Positions 21,915-30,193 of a stretch of DNA of 37,323 nucleotides are shown here, piece by piece; positions within the stretch are counted from its first letter, which is position 1, and each line of letters opens with the position of its first letter. The position numbers and the translations under genes are program-made. The stretch lies in IMG/VR virus record IMGVR_UViG_3300018914_000077, positions 1-37,323 of that record; one strand, given 5' to 3'. The notes under the pieces were generated by a model that did no database searches, was not told the DNA's origin, and worked only from the letters and a program-made list of their open reading frames with translations. This DNA is from a virus.

Positions 21915-22329
21915 TTTCGATATCGACTATCGTGAGCTCGACATTTTTTCACGAGAGCTCGAGAGCTTGCAAGAGCACTTCCCGAGTGAAGCAAGACAAT
22001 TGATGTTGCGTTCAGGAACTCGAGCCCGGGCGATCGTGACAAAGAAGGCCAGGCAGCTGGTGCGTAAATTGACCGGGAACTACCTTAAATCGATCAAGCG
22101 CGGGAAAGTGTGGCTCGATGAAGGATATGGATGGTACAAAGTCCGCGTGTATACGAGGGCTCCTCACGGCCATCTTATTGAGCACGGTCACCGTATCGTC
22201 GATAAGGACGGTAATGAGCGAGGGTTCAAAGAAGGATATCATGTCTTTGACAAGTCGGAGTCGGAGATTGAGCGTGAGTGGAACGACATACTTGCCGAAG
22301 AGTTCGACCGGATCATGGACAAATTGTAA
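21907..22329 (+). CDS. HK97 gp10-like tail-completion/minor head protein
   Basis: The N-terminal helix (FSRELESLQEHFPSEARQLM), the KKARQLVRKLTGNYLKSIKRG segment and the HLIEHGHRIVDKDGNERG motif are those of the HK97 gp10 family. The protein is basic in the middle and ends in an acidic amphipathic helix. It is the last connector gene before the sheath. Confidence 0.8.
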   Translation: MADFDIDYRELDIFSRELESLQEHFPSEARQLMLRSGTRARAIVTKKARQLVRKLTGNYLKSIKRGKVWLDEGYGWYKVRVYTRAPHGHLIEHGHRIVDKDGNERGFKEGYHVFDKSESEIEREWNDILAEEFDRIMDKL

Positions 22330-22346
22330 CGAAAGGGTGAAGCAGC

Positions 22347-23393
22347 ATGCCGTTGCCGGAAATTAATATCAACTTCTCTACGCTGGCGTCTTCTGCGGTT
22401 CAGCGGAGTCAGCGCGGGATCGTCGCGCTGATCTTGAAGAACGCGGGTGCCTTTGACACGAAGGAATACCGAGCGGTATCCGAAGTGCAGTCGGGCGACT
22501 GGACGGCCGAGAATCTGGATTACATCAAAAAGGCGTTCCTCGGTGTACCTTCAAAGGTGATCGTCGAGCGGGTCGCCGCGGATGCGACAACGTACAACGA
22601 CGCACTAACACGGCTCGGCGGAAAGCGATGGAATTACCTCGCCATTCCCGGCATCCAGTCAGCCGATGTCGCTGCCGTCGCGACGCAAATTAAGACGTGG
22701 CGGGAAAACAAGAAGACATTCAAGGTCGTACTTCCGAATCACGCGGGCGATCATGAAGGTATCATAAATTTCGCGACGGAAGGCATTGTCGTCGGCAGCG
22801 AGACGTATTCCGCATCGGAGTATACTTCGCGGATCGCCGGCATCCTGGCCGGCCTGTCGCTGACGCGCAGTGCGACGTATTACGAGTTGCCTGAGGTCGA
22901 TAGCATTACGGAAAGTGAAGATCCGGATGTCGACATCGACGATGGAAAGCTGATCCTTATCAGCGACGACGGCAAAGTCAAGATCGCGCGCGGCGTCAAT
23001 TCGCTCACGACGTTGACTGGGAAGGGTGCGGACTGGCAGAAGATTAAGATCATTGAAGGCCACGACCTTGTCCAAGAAGACATCACTCGAACGTTCAACG
23101 ACGAATACGTCGGCAAGGTCAACAACAGCTATGATAACCAAGTATTGCTGATTTCCGCGATTAACGCATACCTGCGCGGCCTCGAGGGTGAAGTCCTCGA
23201 TCCGGCGGCAGACAACGCGGTCGGCGTGGATGTCGAGGCGCAACGCGCGGCGTGGGAGGGGATCGGCACGGACACGAGTAGTTGGGACGATCAGCGTGTC
23301 AAGCAGTCCAGTTTCCAGTCGAAAGTGTTTCTGGCCGGCAGCCTGAAGTTTCTCGATGCCGTCGAAGATCTCGATTTCAAAATATCGGTATAA
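22347..23393 (+). CDS. xkdK: Contractile tail sheath protein (XkdK-like)
   Basis: The 348-residue protein matches PBSX XkdK-type sheaths: an N-terminal FSTLASSAVQRSQRGIVALI strand, KVIVERVA and the KRWNYLAIPGIQ region, and a C-terminal VKQSSFQSKVFLAGSLKFLD-type helix and strand that interlock with the next subunit. Its presence shows that the phage has a contractile (myovirus) tail. A GAAAGGGTGA binding site precedes the ATG, and the tube gene follows by 16 bases. Confidence 0.93.
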   Translation: MPLPEININFSTLASSAVQRSQRGIVALILKNAGAFDTKEYRAVSEVQSGDWTAENLDYIKKAFLGVPSKVIVERVAADATTYNDALTRLGGKRWNYLAIPGIQSADVAAVATQIKTWRENKKTFKVVLPNHAGDHEGIINFATEGIVVGSETYSASEYTSRIAGILAGLSLTRSATYYELPEVDSITESEDPDVDIDDGKLILISDDGKVKIARGVNSLTTLTGKGADWQKIKIIEGHDLVQEDITRTFNDEYVGKVNNSYDNQVLLISAINAYLRGLEGEVLDPAADNAVGVDVEAQRAAWEGIGTDTSSWDDQRVKQSSFQSKVFLAGSLKFLDAVEDLDFKISV

Positions 23394-23409
23394 GGAGCGG
23401 GTGGCGTAG

Positions 23410-23841
23410 ATGAAGAACGATGCAAACCGCATCATTAACGGCACGTACGGCCGCGTTTGGGTCGATGGCGAGCTGTGGGCGGAAGTCGACGCCTTTGAAG
23501 CCAAGGTAACGGTGAACTACGAGGACGTCAACTTTGCGGGCAGCGGTTCAACGCACAGGAAACCGACTGGCTGGACCGGTGAAGGAAGCATGACGATCAA
23601 GAAAATCTACTCCCGTGTTCAACGCAAGATGGCTGCGAACGTCCGTAAAGGGGTTTATCCCCGATTCGAGATCGTCGGCAAAGTGGATGACCCTGATGCT
23701 CACGGACCCGAACGCGTTGCACTGCACGATGTCACGATCAATGAATTCAATTTGCTCAAGTTCGAGCAGAAGACGCTGGGCAGCGAAGAAATTCCATTTG
23801 CATTTTCCGATTACGAGATGGTTGATACCATCGCGCCTTAG
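23410..23841 (+). CDS. xkdM: Tail tube protein (XkdM-like)
   Basis: A 143-residue beta-barrel protein with the family motifs NGTYGRVWVDGE, VNYEDVNFAGSGSTHRKPTG and GEGSMTIKKIYSRV, ending in the LGSEEIPFAFSDYE strand. It polymerises into the inner tail tube under the sheath. Position directly between sheath and chaperone is the PBSX order. Confidence 0.93.
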   Translation: MKNDANRIINGTYGRVWVDGELWAEVDAFEAKVTVNYEDVNFAGSGSTHRKPTGWTGEGSMTIKKIYSRVQRKMAANVRKGVYPRFEIVGKVDDPDAHGPERVALHDVTINEFNLLKFEQKTLGSEEIPFAFSDYEMVDTIAP

Positions 23842-23855
23842 GAGGGCACACGATC

Positions 23856-24245
23856 ATGGGTAAACGATTAACGGTTGCCGAGCTCCTTGCCAAGAAGGAG
23901 CAGCTGAAGCAACGCAAGAAACGGACGCAGACGATTTACGTCGAATCGCTCGATGCTGAGATCGTCATCCAGGAGCCGAGCCACGCGATCGCACTGGAGT
24001 CGCTGGAAATGGCTCACGATCCCGGCAATAACGATCGCGCAGACATTCACGTCGTCTATCACTGTGTCGTCGAGCCGAATCTTAAGGATGCTGAATTGCA
24101 GATTGAATTCGGTTGCGCGGAACCGACGGATATTGTCGGTAAGGTTTTCCTCCCGGGCGAAATTGCCGCGATCAGCGGTCATGCGTTGCAGCTCGCCGGG
24201 TACGGCACCTCTGTTCGTAAGGTAGACGATGACTTAAAAAACTGA
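23856..24245 (+). CDS. xkdN: Tail assembly chaperone, unshifted form (XkdN-like)
   Basis: This is the shorter product of the chaperone locus (129 aa), equivalent to gpG of lambda. It has an N-terminal basic helix (LTVAELLAKKEQLKQRKKRT), a beta core with the EIVIQEPSHAIALESL segment and a C-terminal helical part. It ends at TTA AAA AAC TGA, which is a slippery site. An AGGAGGGCA binding site lies upstream. Confidence 0.9.
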   Translation: MGKRLTVAELLAKKEQLKQRKKRTQTIYVESLDAEIVIQEPSHAIALESLEMAHDPGNNDRADIHVVYHCVVEPNLKDAELQIEFGCAEPTDIVGKVFLPGEIAAISGHALQLAGYGTSVRKVDDDLKN

Positions 24246-24403
24246 TCAAGTCCGACAGCGATCTTTACATGCTGCATCATTACCTGCAGCGCGGCCGATC
24301 GCTGTCGGAATTGCTCAGCCTCGATCCTATCGAGCGTCGATTTCTAAAAGTGTCAATGCTGCTGTATTACGAAGAAGAAGCCAAACGATGGGGGGCCGGA
24401 TAA
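23856..24403 (+). CDS. xkdN: Tail assembly chaperone, -1 frameshift product
   Basis: A -1 shift on A AAA AAC (24236-24242) avoids the TGA at 24243 and adds 53 residues (LIKSDSDLYMLHHYLQRGRS to YYEEEAKRWGAG, ending at TAA 24401), giving about 182 residues. The extension matches the usual C-terminal part of XkdN-like chaperones. A strong stem-loop starts 8 bases after the slip. The longer form is expected to recruit the tape measure, which is encoded next, while the short form coats the tube end. The ratio cannot be read from sequence. Confidence 0.9.
24219..24309 (+). promoter_or_regulatory. Programmed -1 frameshift signal
   Basis: The slippery heptamer AAAAAAC is at 24236-24242. After an 8-base spacer, TCCGACAGCGATC (24251-24263) pairs perfectly with GATCGCTGTCGGA (24297-24309). 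Within its loop GCTGCA (24271-24276) pairs with TGCAGC (24285-24290), giving a two-tier stem. An AAGGT Shine-Dalgarno-like sequence (24219-24223) lies 12 bases upstream of the slip. All three stimulatory elements known from bacterial frameshifting are present. Confidence 0.9.
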
Positions 24404-24441
24404 TGTCCGGCCTCTTCGTTGTGTAAAGGGCGGTGATCGTC

Positions 24442-26349
24442 ATGGGTTCGAGAGACATATCAAAAACAATGGTCCTGAAGGACGGCGTATCCAAACCGCT
24501 GAAGAAGATCAACCAAGGAGTCGTCGAGTACCGTCGCAATCTCCAAGATTTACGGGATGTGGGTGCCCGTACATGGTCGGCTATTCGAAGCGGTTTAACA
24601 TCCATCGGGGTTGCCGCAGCCGGTGCGGCTACAGCGATCGCCGGCGTCGCTGGTGTATCGTCCGTGCTGCAGATCGGCACACAGGCGGCCAGTGACCTGG
24701 AGAATTATCGTTTAACACTTGAAACCGTCTTGAAGGACACGAAAAAAGCCGGCGATCTCATGAAGTGGGCCGGGCAATTCGCCAACATCACGCCTTTCGA
24801 TACGTCAGAGGTCATTGAAGGTACGGTGCGCCTGGAGGCTTATGGTATCAGTGCGCAAGGTACCATGAGACAGATCGGTGATATGGCAGCCGTCATGAAC
24901 AAGGATCTAATGCAGGCCATTGAGGCGGTGGCCGACGCTCAGACCGGTGAGCTGGAGCGGTTGAAGGAATTTGGTATCACGAAGGCGATGATCGAGAAGA
25001 AAGCCGGCGAAATGTTCCGGAACCAAGTTGTTGTTAACAACAAGGGGCAGATTGTCGATCAGCAGAAGTTCAACGAGGCGCTCTTTGCTTTGATGGACGA
25101 ACGATTCAAGGGCGGTATGGAGCGTCAGTCGAGTACCTTCAAGGGACTTATGTCTACGATCACAGGCACTTGGTCAACGGGTCTTGCCGAAATGATGGGT
25201 GTCTCAGCAGCCGGTGAGGTGAGAGCGGGTAGTTTGTTTGCCACGCTTAAGAGCAGCGCGGAGAGTGCAGCGAGTGTTCTGACGCAAATGGCAGAGGACG
25301 GTACTTTTCAGCGGTGGGGAGACAACCTTGCGAGTATTGTTTCGGGAACGGCAACGGCATTCGCGATGGTTAGAGATAACTGGCCAGTTATCAGTCCGAT
25401 CATCTACGGAATTGTGGGGACGTTATCGGCTTATAAAGCTGCTGTTCTCGCGGCTAAGGCAGCAAACGTCATAAAGACGGCATCTGTCAAAACCATGGCA
25501 TGGTGGACAACATTTTACGGAAATGCTGCGGCAACTACATCCGGAAAGATGCGCATTATGACGCTTGTCCAGCATGGATTGAACGCAGCAATGCGAGCGA
25601 ATCCGATCGGAATGGTAATAACGCTACTTGGTTTGCTTGTGGTGGCAGGGATTTATGTCGTGAAAAACTGGGAGCAAATAAAGTTGGCTGGAATGCGAAC
25701 GTGGAACATTGTCGTAGATGCAGCAGAATGGGGCGTAAACAAGTTCATTGATTTCGCCAATTTTGTCTTTCGGGCATATAAGTTCGCTTGGGATAGCATC
25801 GAATTCGCTGGCAAGAGTATATGGAATGGAATTTTGGCTGCCGGTGAGGCTGGAGTTAACGGATTCATTAGTCTCATCAATTGGATGATCGAAAAGTCAC
25901 TCGACGGAATCAATTCGATGATTCGCGGCGCCAATAAGGTGGCCAGCAATCTTGGAATTGGCTCGGTCATGGACGAGATAACTTTTAACGGGATCGATAA
26001 AGTCAGTTTCGATGGAGCGAAAGCAGTCGCTGAGAAACCCAAGTGGGACAGCGGCCTCAATGTGATCCCGCAGCTTAACTTCGATGGGGCCAAATTTAGC
26101 GAAGATAGCCTCATGGAGCAAACCACCAAAGCACAGCGGGAGAGGGACAAGAAGAAGGGCAAGAGTGAGGAGGCGTTGGCTACTGCGATTGCAGAGAACA
26201 CAGCGGCTCTTACGGACAATACGAGTGCGACGGGGGCCAACACAGCTGCGACGGGGGCCAACACAGCCGTGTTGCTCGGTAATAAGAGCGCAACCGATAT
26301 CGCCGACTCACTGCTGGCTCGAATCGAGCGGCACCTGTATGCGACATAG
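24442..26349 (+). CDS. Tape measure protein
   Basis: The N-terminal part has the tape-measure core (LENYRLTLETVLKDTKKAGD, FANITPFDTSEVIEGTVRL, MNKDLMQAIEAVADAQTGEL at about 95-170). A hydrophobic middle with predicted membrane segments (about 295-330, 395-415) is followed by Trp-rich helical repeats (WEQIKLAG, AWDSIEFAGKSIWNGILAAG). The end carries an ATGANTA repeat. ATG 24442 is chosen since GGCGGTGATC sits just upstream of it. The protein sets tail length; 635 residues would give roughly 90-95 nm at the usual 1.5 angstrom per residue (inference). Confidence 0.92.
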   Translation: MGSRDISKTMVLKDGVSKPLKKINQGVVEYRRNLQDLRDVGARTWSAIRSGLTSIGVAAAGAATAIAGVAGVSSVLQIGTQAASDLENYRLTLETVLKDTKKAGDLMKWAGQFANITPFDTSEVIEGTVRLEAYGISAQGTMRQIGDMAAVMNKDLMQAIEAVADAQTGELERLKEFGITKAMIEKKAGEMFRNQVVVNNKGQIVDQQKFNEALFALMDERFKGGMERQSSTFKGLMSTITGTWSTGLAEMMGVSAAGEVRAGSLFATLKSSAESAASVLTQMAEDGTFQRWGDNLASIVSGTATAFAMVRDNWPVISPIIYGIVGTLSAYKAAVLAAKAANVIKTASVKTMAWWTTFYGNAAATTSGKMRIMTLVQHGLNAAMRANPIGMVITLLGLLVVAGIYVVKNWEQIKLAGMRTWNIVVDAAEWGVNKFIDFANFVFRAYKFAWDSIEFAGKSIWNGILAAGEAGVNGFISLINWMIEKSLDGINSMIRGANKVASNLGIGSVMDEITFNGIDKVSFDGAKAVAEKPKWDSGLNVIPQLNFDGAKFSEDSLMEQTTKAQRERDKKKGKSEEALATAIAENTAALTDNTSATGANTAATGANTAVLLGNKSATDIADSLLARIERHLYAT

Positions 26350-26364
26350 GGAGGTGGACGGAGA

Positions 26365-26790
26365 ATGATTAAAGTGTTCCTCAGTATCAACAACAATGAG
26401 GAAGTGCTACAACTGCCGGTTCCCCCGGAGGAATACAGTATCCCGAGCCCTTTTAAGAACGAACAGGTAGAAGGGATGAGGCGGACGATCAACATAATCG
26501 GCCTCCCCGGCCTTCGTTCGATTGAGATCTCAAGCTTCTTTCCGACCGCGGGACACAATTATCCATTCCTCCAGAATCGGTCCATGTGGGGGATGGATTA
26601 CGTCAATACGATCGAGCGTTGGCGGAGCCGGCGTGCCCCAATCCGTTTCGTTATTATCGGACCTGGCGGGCAAAAGAACGTAAATATGGCTGTCACAATA
26701 GACGATTTCGATCATGGCATGATGAGGGATGGCGACATCCGCTTCACGCTTAAAATGACCGAATTCGCCTTTGTGAATGTGAAGAGGTGA
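26365..26790 (+). CDS. xkdP: Baseplate/tail protein, XkdP-like without LysM
   Basis: The 141-residue protein keeps the N-terminal XkdP pattern (LQLPVPPEEYSI, INIIGLPGLRSIEISSFFP, and the WRSRRAPIRFVIIG strand), but it lacks the C-terminal LysM domain of many XkdP homologues. It lies between tape measure and XkdQ as in PBSX. A GGGAGGTGGACGGAG binding region precedes ATG. Its TGA stop is in the same frame as the next gene. Confidence 0.8.
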   Translation: MIKVFLSINNNEEVLQLPVPPEEYSIPSPFKNEQVEGMRRTINIIGLPGLRSIEISSFFPTAGHNYPFLQNRSMWGMDYVNTIERWRSRRAPIRFVIIGPGGQKNVNMAVTIDDFDHGMMRDGDIRFTLKMTEFAFVNVKR

Positions 26791-26796
26791 TTTAGC

Positions 26797-27813
26797 ATTT
26801 TCAGGCTGCTTCTGGTAAAGAACGACGGATCGAAAACCTACGACATTACGCCGATCGAAGGCTCAGTTTCATGGGACTCCAATTTGTCCCTGATGTCCGT
26901 CTTGGAGTTCGAGATCATTTGGACCGACAATGAACTTTTCCCGAAGAATCCGTGCGACCTCGGCGATGTCGTTCTGCTTATGAAAGGCGACGAAGAAGTG
27001 TACCGCGGCGTGATAGTCTCGGAAGGGAGGAGCGGCCGCAGCGCCATCAAGTACACGGTCTACGACTACGCCTGGTATCTAGGGAAGTCAAAGAGCGTGT
27101 ATCAATTCAACAAGCTTCGGGCCGACGAGGCAATCAAGCAGATATTGAACGACTTCGGCATGCCGATCGGCAGCGTGCCGGCGATGTCGACCATCATCGA
27201 CGAGATTTACTTGGAGAAAAGCCCTGCCGAGATCATCGAGGACATCTACAGACGGGAGGAAGCACGGACCGGTCGGCGGTTCAACGTGGAACTGCGTAAA
27301 GGGAAGATCTACTTCGAAGAGATGAAGGACCTCGTCATAAAAGGGACTTTCAGACCGGCCGACAACCACCCGGCCGTCGATGTGATGGCGAACCCCCTCG
27401 ACGCTAGTCGGACACGTTCTATCGAGAGCATGCGAAACCGCGTCAAAATCTTGGTAGAGCGGGACACGGAAGGCAAGGGCAAGGCCGTGTATGAAATCGC
27501 GGCGCATACACAAGACGACCAATTAATCCGGAAGTACGGCCTTCTCGAAGAGGTCTACAAGATCGATGCGGAGGACGCGGCCAAGGCACGAGAGGTCTCG
27601 CGCATCCTGTTGAAGCGTCTCGCGCGCATCCAGGAGACGAATACACTCAAACTGATGGGTGACACTGCGTTCAAGGCCGGCCGTCTGCTGGACGTCTCTG
27701 AGCCGATCACGGGAATGTCCGGCCGATACCTCATACTGACAGTGAAGCACACGGTAGCGAATCAGATTCATACGATGGACCTTGAGCTCGTTCTGCCGGA
27801 AGATGTGAAGTGA
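26797..27813 (+). CDS. xkdQ: Baseplate hub protein XkdQ-like, apparent ATT start
   Basis: The 338-residue hub protein resembles XkdQ/gpD-type baseplate proteins (RLLLVKNDGSKTYDI, EGSVSWDSNLSLMSVLEFEI, YDYAWYLGKSKSVYQFN, KSPAEIIEDIYRREEARTG). The first ATG/GTG/TTG in frame is the TTG at 26884, which would delete the conserved N-terminal 29 residues. The natural start is ATT at 26797, which has an AAGAGGTGAT binding site 5 bases upstream. A CTG at 26806 is the other candidate. The frame continues without a shift from the TGA of the preceding gene. Confidence 0.85.
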   Translation: MFRLLLVKNDGSKTYDITPIEGSVSWDSNLSLMSVLEFEIIWTDNELFPKNPCDLGDVVLLMKGDEEVYRGVIVSEGRSGRSAIKYTVYDYAWYLGKSKSVYQFNKLRADEAIKQILNDFGMPIGSVPAMSTIIDEIYLEKSPAEIIEDIYRREEARTGRRFNVELRKGKIYFEEMKDLVIKGTFRPADNHPAVDVMANPLDASRTRSIESMRNRVKILVERDTEGKGKAVYEIAAHTQDDQLIRKYGLLEEVYKIDAEDAAKAREVSRILLKRLARIQETNTLKLMGDTAFKAGRLLDVSEPITGMSGRYLILTVKHTVANQIHTMDLELVLPEDVK

Positions 27814-27825
27814 GGAGGGTGCCGG

Positions 27826-28155
27826 ATGGATTCAATTGATCGGTTGGCTGAGAAGATTGCTGAAATGTACAAGATCAACCGCAATCCGCCGAGCACGACG
27901 CCGCGGATCGGAGTTGTGGCGACGGTCTCCCCGCTCAAAATCAAATGGGGCGACCACGTCATACTAACGGAGGACAAGCTGTACATCCCGAAGATATACC
28001 GTGAGGGCGTTATGATCCCGAATCGCTGGCAGGACACGAACGGGAATATGGTCGAGGACGAGATTCTGTGGAAGGTCGAACTCGAGGCTGGAGACAGGGT
28101 GATCATCGCGCCAGATGAGCATTACAAGATGTGGTATCTGATCGAAAGGATGTGA
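27826..28155 (+). CDS. xkdR: XkdR-like protein (DUF2577)
   Basis: The 109-residue beta-rich protein has the DUF2577 pattern (IGVVATVSPLKIKWGDHVIL, then LEAGDRVIIAPDEHYKMWYL). These proteins are part of the baseplate hub or spike assembly. It follows XkdQ with a GAGGAGGGTGCC binding region and is closely followed by XkdS. Confidence 0.82.
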   Translation: MDSIDRLAEKIAEMYKINRNPPSTTPRIGVVATVSPLKIKWGDHVILTEDKLYIPKIYREGVMIPNRWQDTNGNMVEDEILWKVELEAGDRVIIAPDEHYKMWYLIERM

Positions 28156-28159
28156 GGCG

Positions 28160-28588
28160 ATGCTTCCGAACATTGCTCTGCTTGAGTTCGAGAACGCGGC
28201 GGCCGTCACTGACCCGGCCGTTGTGCACAAGACTTATGCTTGGGACTTCGAATCCGGCGATTTCAAGCAGGTGGACGGGCGGTTGATTGAAGTGACCGGT
28301 CTCGAATATTTGCAGGTATGGATTCGCAAGGCGCTGATGACAAGCCGAGACAATTCGATCTACTACGGAACATCATACGGAAGTGAGCATTATTCGCTGA
28401 TCGGCAAGAACCTTCATCCGGACTACTCACGGTCGGAATATGAGCGAATGATCCGCGAGGTTCTGCTTGACAACGATGCAATCTCGCAGGTTGATAATTT
28501 TGCTTTTGCACAGGAAGGATCTAAGCTGATCGTTTCGTTTGATGTGGCGAGCATATATGGTCTGAGCACGGAGGCGGTAAATATATGA
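28160..28588 (+). CDS. xkdS: Baseplate wedge protein, XkdS-like (DUF2634/gp25)
   Basis: The 142-residue protein has the family segments TYAWDFESGDFKQVDGRLIE, YLQVWIRKALMTSRDN, the IYYGTSYGSEHYSLIGK turn and the LDNDAISQVDNF helix. It belongs to the gp25-like wedge group. It is separated from XkdR by 4 bases and overlaps XkdT by an ATGA junction. Confidence 0.85.
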   Translation: MLPNIALLEFENAAAVTDPAVVHKTYAWDFESGDFKQVDGRLIEVTGLEYLQVWIRKALMTSRDNSIYYGTSYGSEHYSLIGKNLHPDYSRSEYERMIREVLLDNDAISQVDNFAFAQEGSKLIVSFDVASIYGLSTEAVNI

Positions 28589-29640
28589 CAAGTCAGGAAG
28601 CATTGCAGGCTCTGCTCGCTTCGGTGCCAGACAGCTTGGATAAACGTCCGGGCAGTTTTATTTATGATGCGCTAGCGCCGGTGGCCGAGAAGATCGCTGA
28701 AGTCGATCTTTCGGTTGAAGCGGCGAAGGCGAAGCTCAGCATCGACAACCTTACCGGCCCCGAGCTGACGCAACGCGTGATGGAGCGAACCGGCATCAGC
28801 CGAAAGGCAGCTACTCGGGCAGTCGGTGCGGTGTCGCTGACGGGCACGGGCACAATTAACGTCGGCAATCTGTTCGAGACAGCTGGAGGCGTCCAGTTCC
28901 GAGCAACGGAGACGAAGACCATCACCACGAGCGGAACCGTTCAGATCGAGGCGGTTATCCCTGGCAGTGGTGGCGTCGTGCCGGCCGGCACAATCACGCT
29001 CTTTCCCGTAACGCTGGCCGGATTCACGGCGGTGACGAACGCTACTCCGACACAGGACGGTTTTGACGAGGAGTCGGATGCGGATCTGCTCCAGCGGTAT
29101 TACGAACGCTTACAGACGCCATCCACCAGCGGGAATAAGGCGCACTACTTGAATTGGGCGAAGGAAGTACCAGGCGTCGGTGACGCGCGCGTCGTGCCAC
29201 TATGGAACGGACCCAATACCGTGAAGGTCGTGATCATCGACAGCGACAAGCAGCCGGCCAGCACGCAGATCGTCGAGGCGGCACAGGATTACATTGACCC
29301 GGGAGCTACGGGTTTGGGTGAAGGGCAGGCCCCGATCGGAGCAGTAACGACCGTCATAAGCGCGGCGGCCGTGGCGGTGAATATCACAGTGACGATCCAG
29401 CTCTCCCCAGGATTTACACAGGAGCAGGCGGTGGCCAACATTGAGGCGAGACTTACGGAGTTCTTGAAGGGGATCGCCTTCGTCGAGAGCATCGTTAGCT
29501 ATGCGCGCATCGGCGCTTCCATACTGGCGAGCGACGGCGTCGCCGATTATTCGGGCCTTACCGTGAATGGCGGTACCGCGAACATCGCGGTCAGCAGTGA
29601 GCAGGTTGCGGTTCTCGGGACGGTGACGGTCAATGTCTGA
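28585..29640 (+). CDS. xkdT: Baseplate J-like protein (XkdT)
   Basis: The 351-residue baseplate J protein is recognised by PGSFIYDALAPVAEKIAEV at its N-terminus, the GVSL-like beta core with AVIPGSGGVVPAGTITLF, the motif DGFDEESDADLLQRYYERL (about 155-173), TPSTSGNKAHYLNWAKEVPG and the VGDARVVP strand. It starts at the XkdS stop and overlaps XkdU by 8 bases. Confidence 0.93.
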   Translation: MTSQEALQALLASVPDSLDKRPGSFIYDALAPVAEKIAEVDLSVEAAKAKLSIDNLTGPELTQRVMERTGISRKAATRAVGAVSLTGTGTINVGNLFETAGGVQFRATETKTITTSGTVQIEAVIPGSGGVVPAGTITLFPVTLAGFTAVTNATPTQDGFDEESDADLLQRYYERLQTPSTSGNKAHYLNWAKEVPGVGDARVVPLWNGPNTVKVVIIDSDKQPASTQIVEAAQDYIDPGATGLGEGQAPIGAVTTVISAAAVAVNITVTIQLSPGFTQEQAVANIEARLTEFLKGIAFVESIVSYARIGASILASDGVADYSGLTVNGGTANIAVSSEQVAVLGTVTVNV

Positions 29641-30181
29641 GGTGCTGGCGCAAGAACTTCTAACCCGGCTGCCTCCGTTCATGCGCGGATCGACTGTGTA
29701 TCAGGCATTATTCGAGGCTGATGCCCGGATGCTCGCCGACCGCGATGCTGAGGTCGCCGATCTGCAGTTGCAGTTCTCGGTCGATACGGCGACGTGGGCA
29801 CTATCGATCTATGAAGCGGAGCTGGGGATTGTCACGGACAGCATGAAGCCGATTTCGGAGCGACGTGCGCTGATCAAATCGAAGATGCGGGGCTCCGGTA
29901 AGGTCGACGCCGCAATGTTGAAGCTTGTCGTGAGTAGCTGGACAGGCGGCACGATCGACGTAAGCTTCGAGGACAGCACGATCACGATCACCTTTATCGA
30001 CGTCATCGGCATTCCGGAGAATGTCGGCGACGTGCAGTTCGCGATCGAAGAGATTAAGCCGGCGCATCTCGCCGTACTGTACGTCTTCCTGTACAACACA
30101 TGGCAACAAGCGGCATCGAAGACTTGGGGCGAGTTGGCGTCCTATACATGGGATCAGGTCATGGCCGGCGATATTTTTTAG
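29633..30181 (+). CDS. xkdU: Baseplate protein XkdU/YmfQ-like (DUF2313)
   Basis: The 182-residue protein has the DUF2313 pattern: LTRLPPFMRGSTVYQALFEA, the WALSIYEAELGIVTDSMKPI segment with RRALIKSKMRGSG, then GTIDVSFEDSTITITF. A C-terminal WQQAASKTWGELASYTWDQV segment has Trp repeats and links to the fibre. It closes the wedge set before the tail fibre. Confidence 0.88.
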   Translation: MSEVLAQELLTRLPPFMRGSTVYQALFEADARMLADRDAEVADLQLQFSVDTATWALSIYEAELGIVTDSMKPISERRALIKSKMRGSGKVDAAMLKLVVSSWTGGTIDVSFEDSTITITFIDVIGIPENVGDVQFAIEEIKPAHLAVLYVFLYNTWQQAASKTWGELASYTWDQVMAGDIF

Positions 30182-30193
30182 GGAGGGAAGCTC

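Noticed and set aside
26884-27813. TTG 26884 as the start of the XkdQ-like gene
   Set aside because: It lacks a binding site and removes a conserved N-terminal strand that is encoded in frame immediately upstream.
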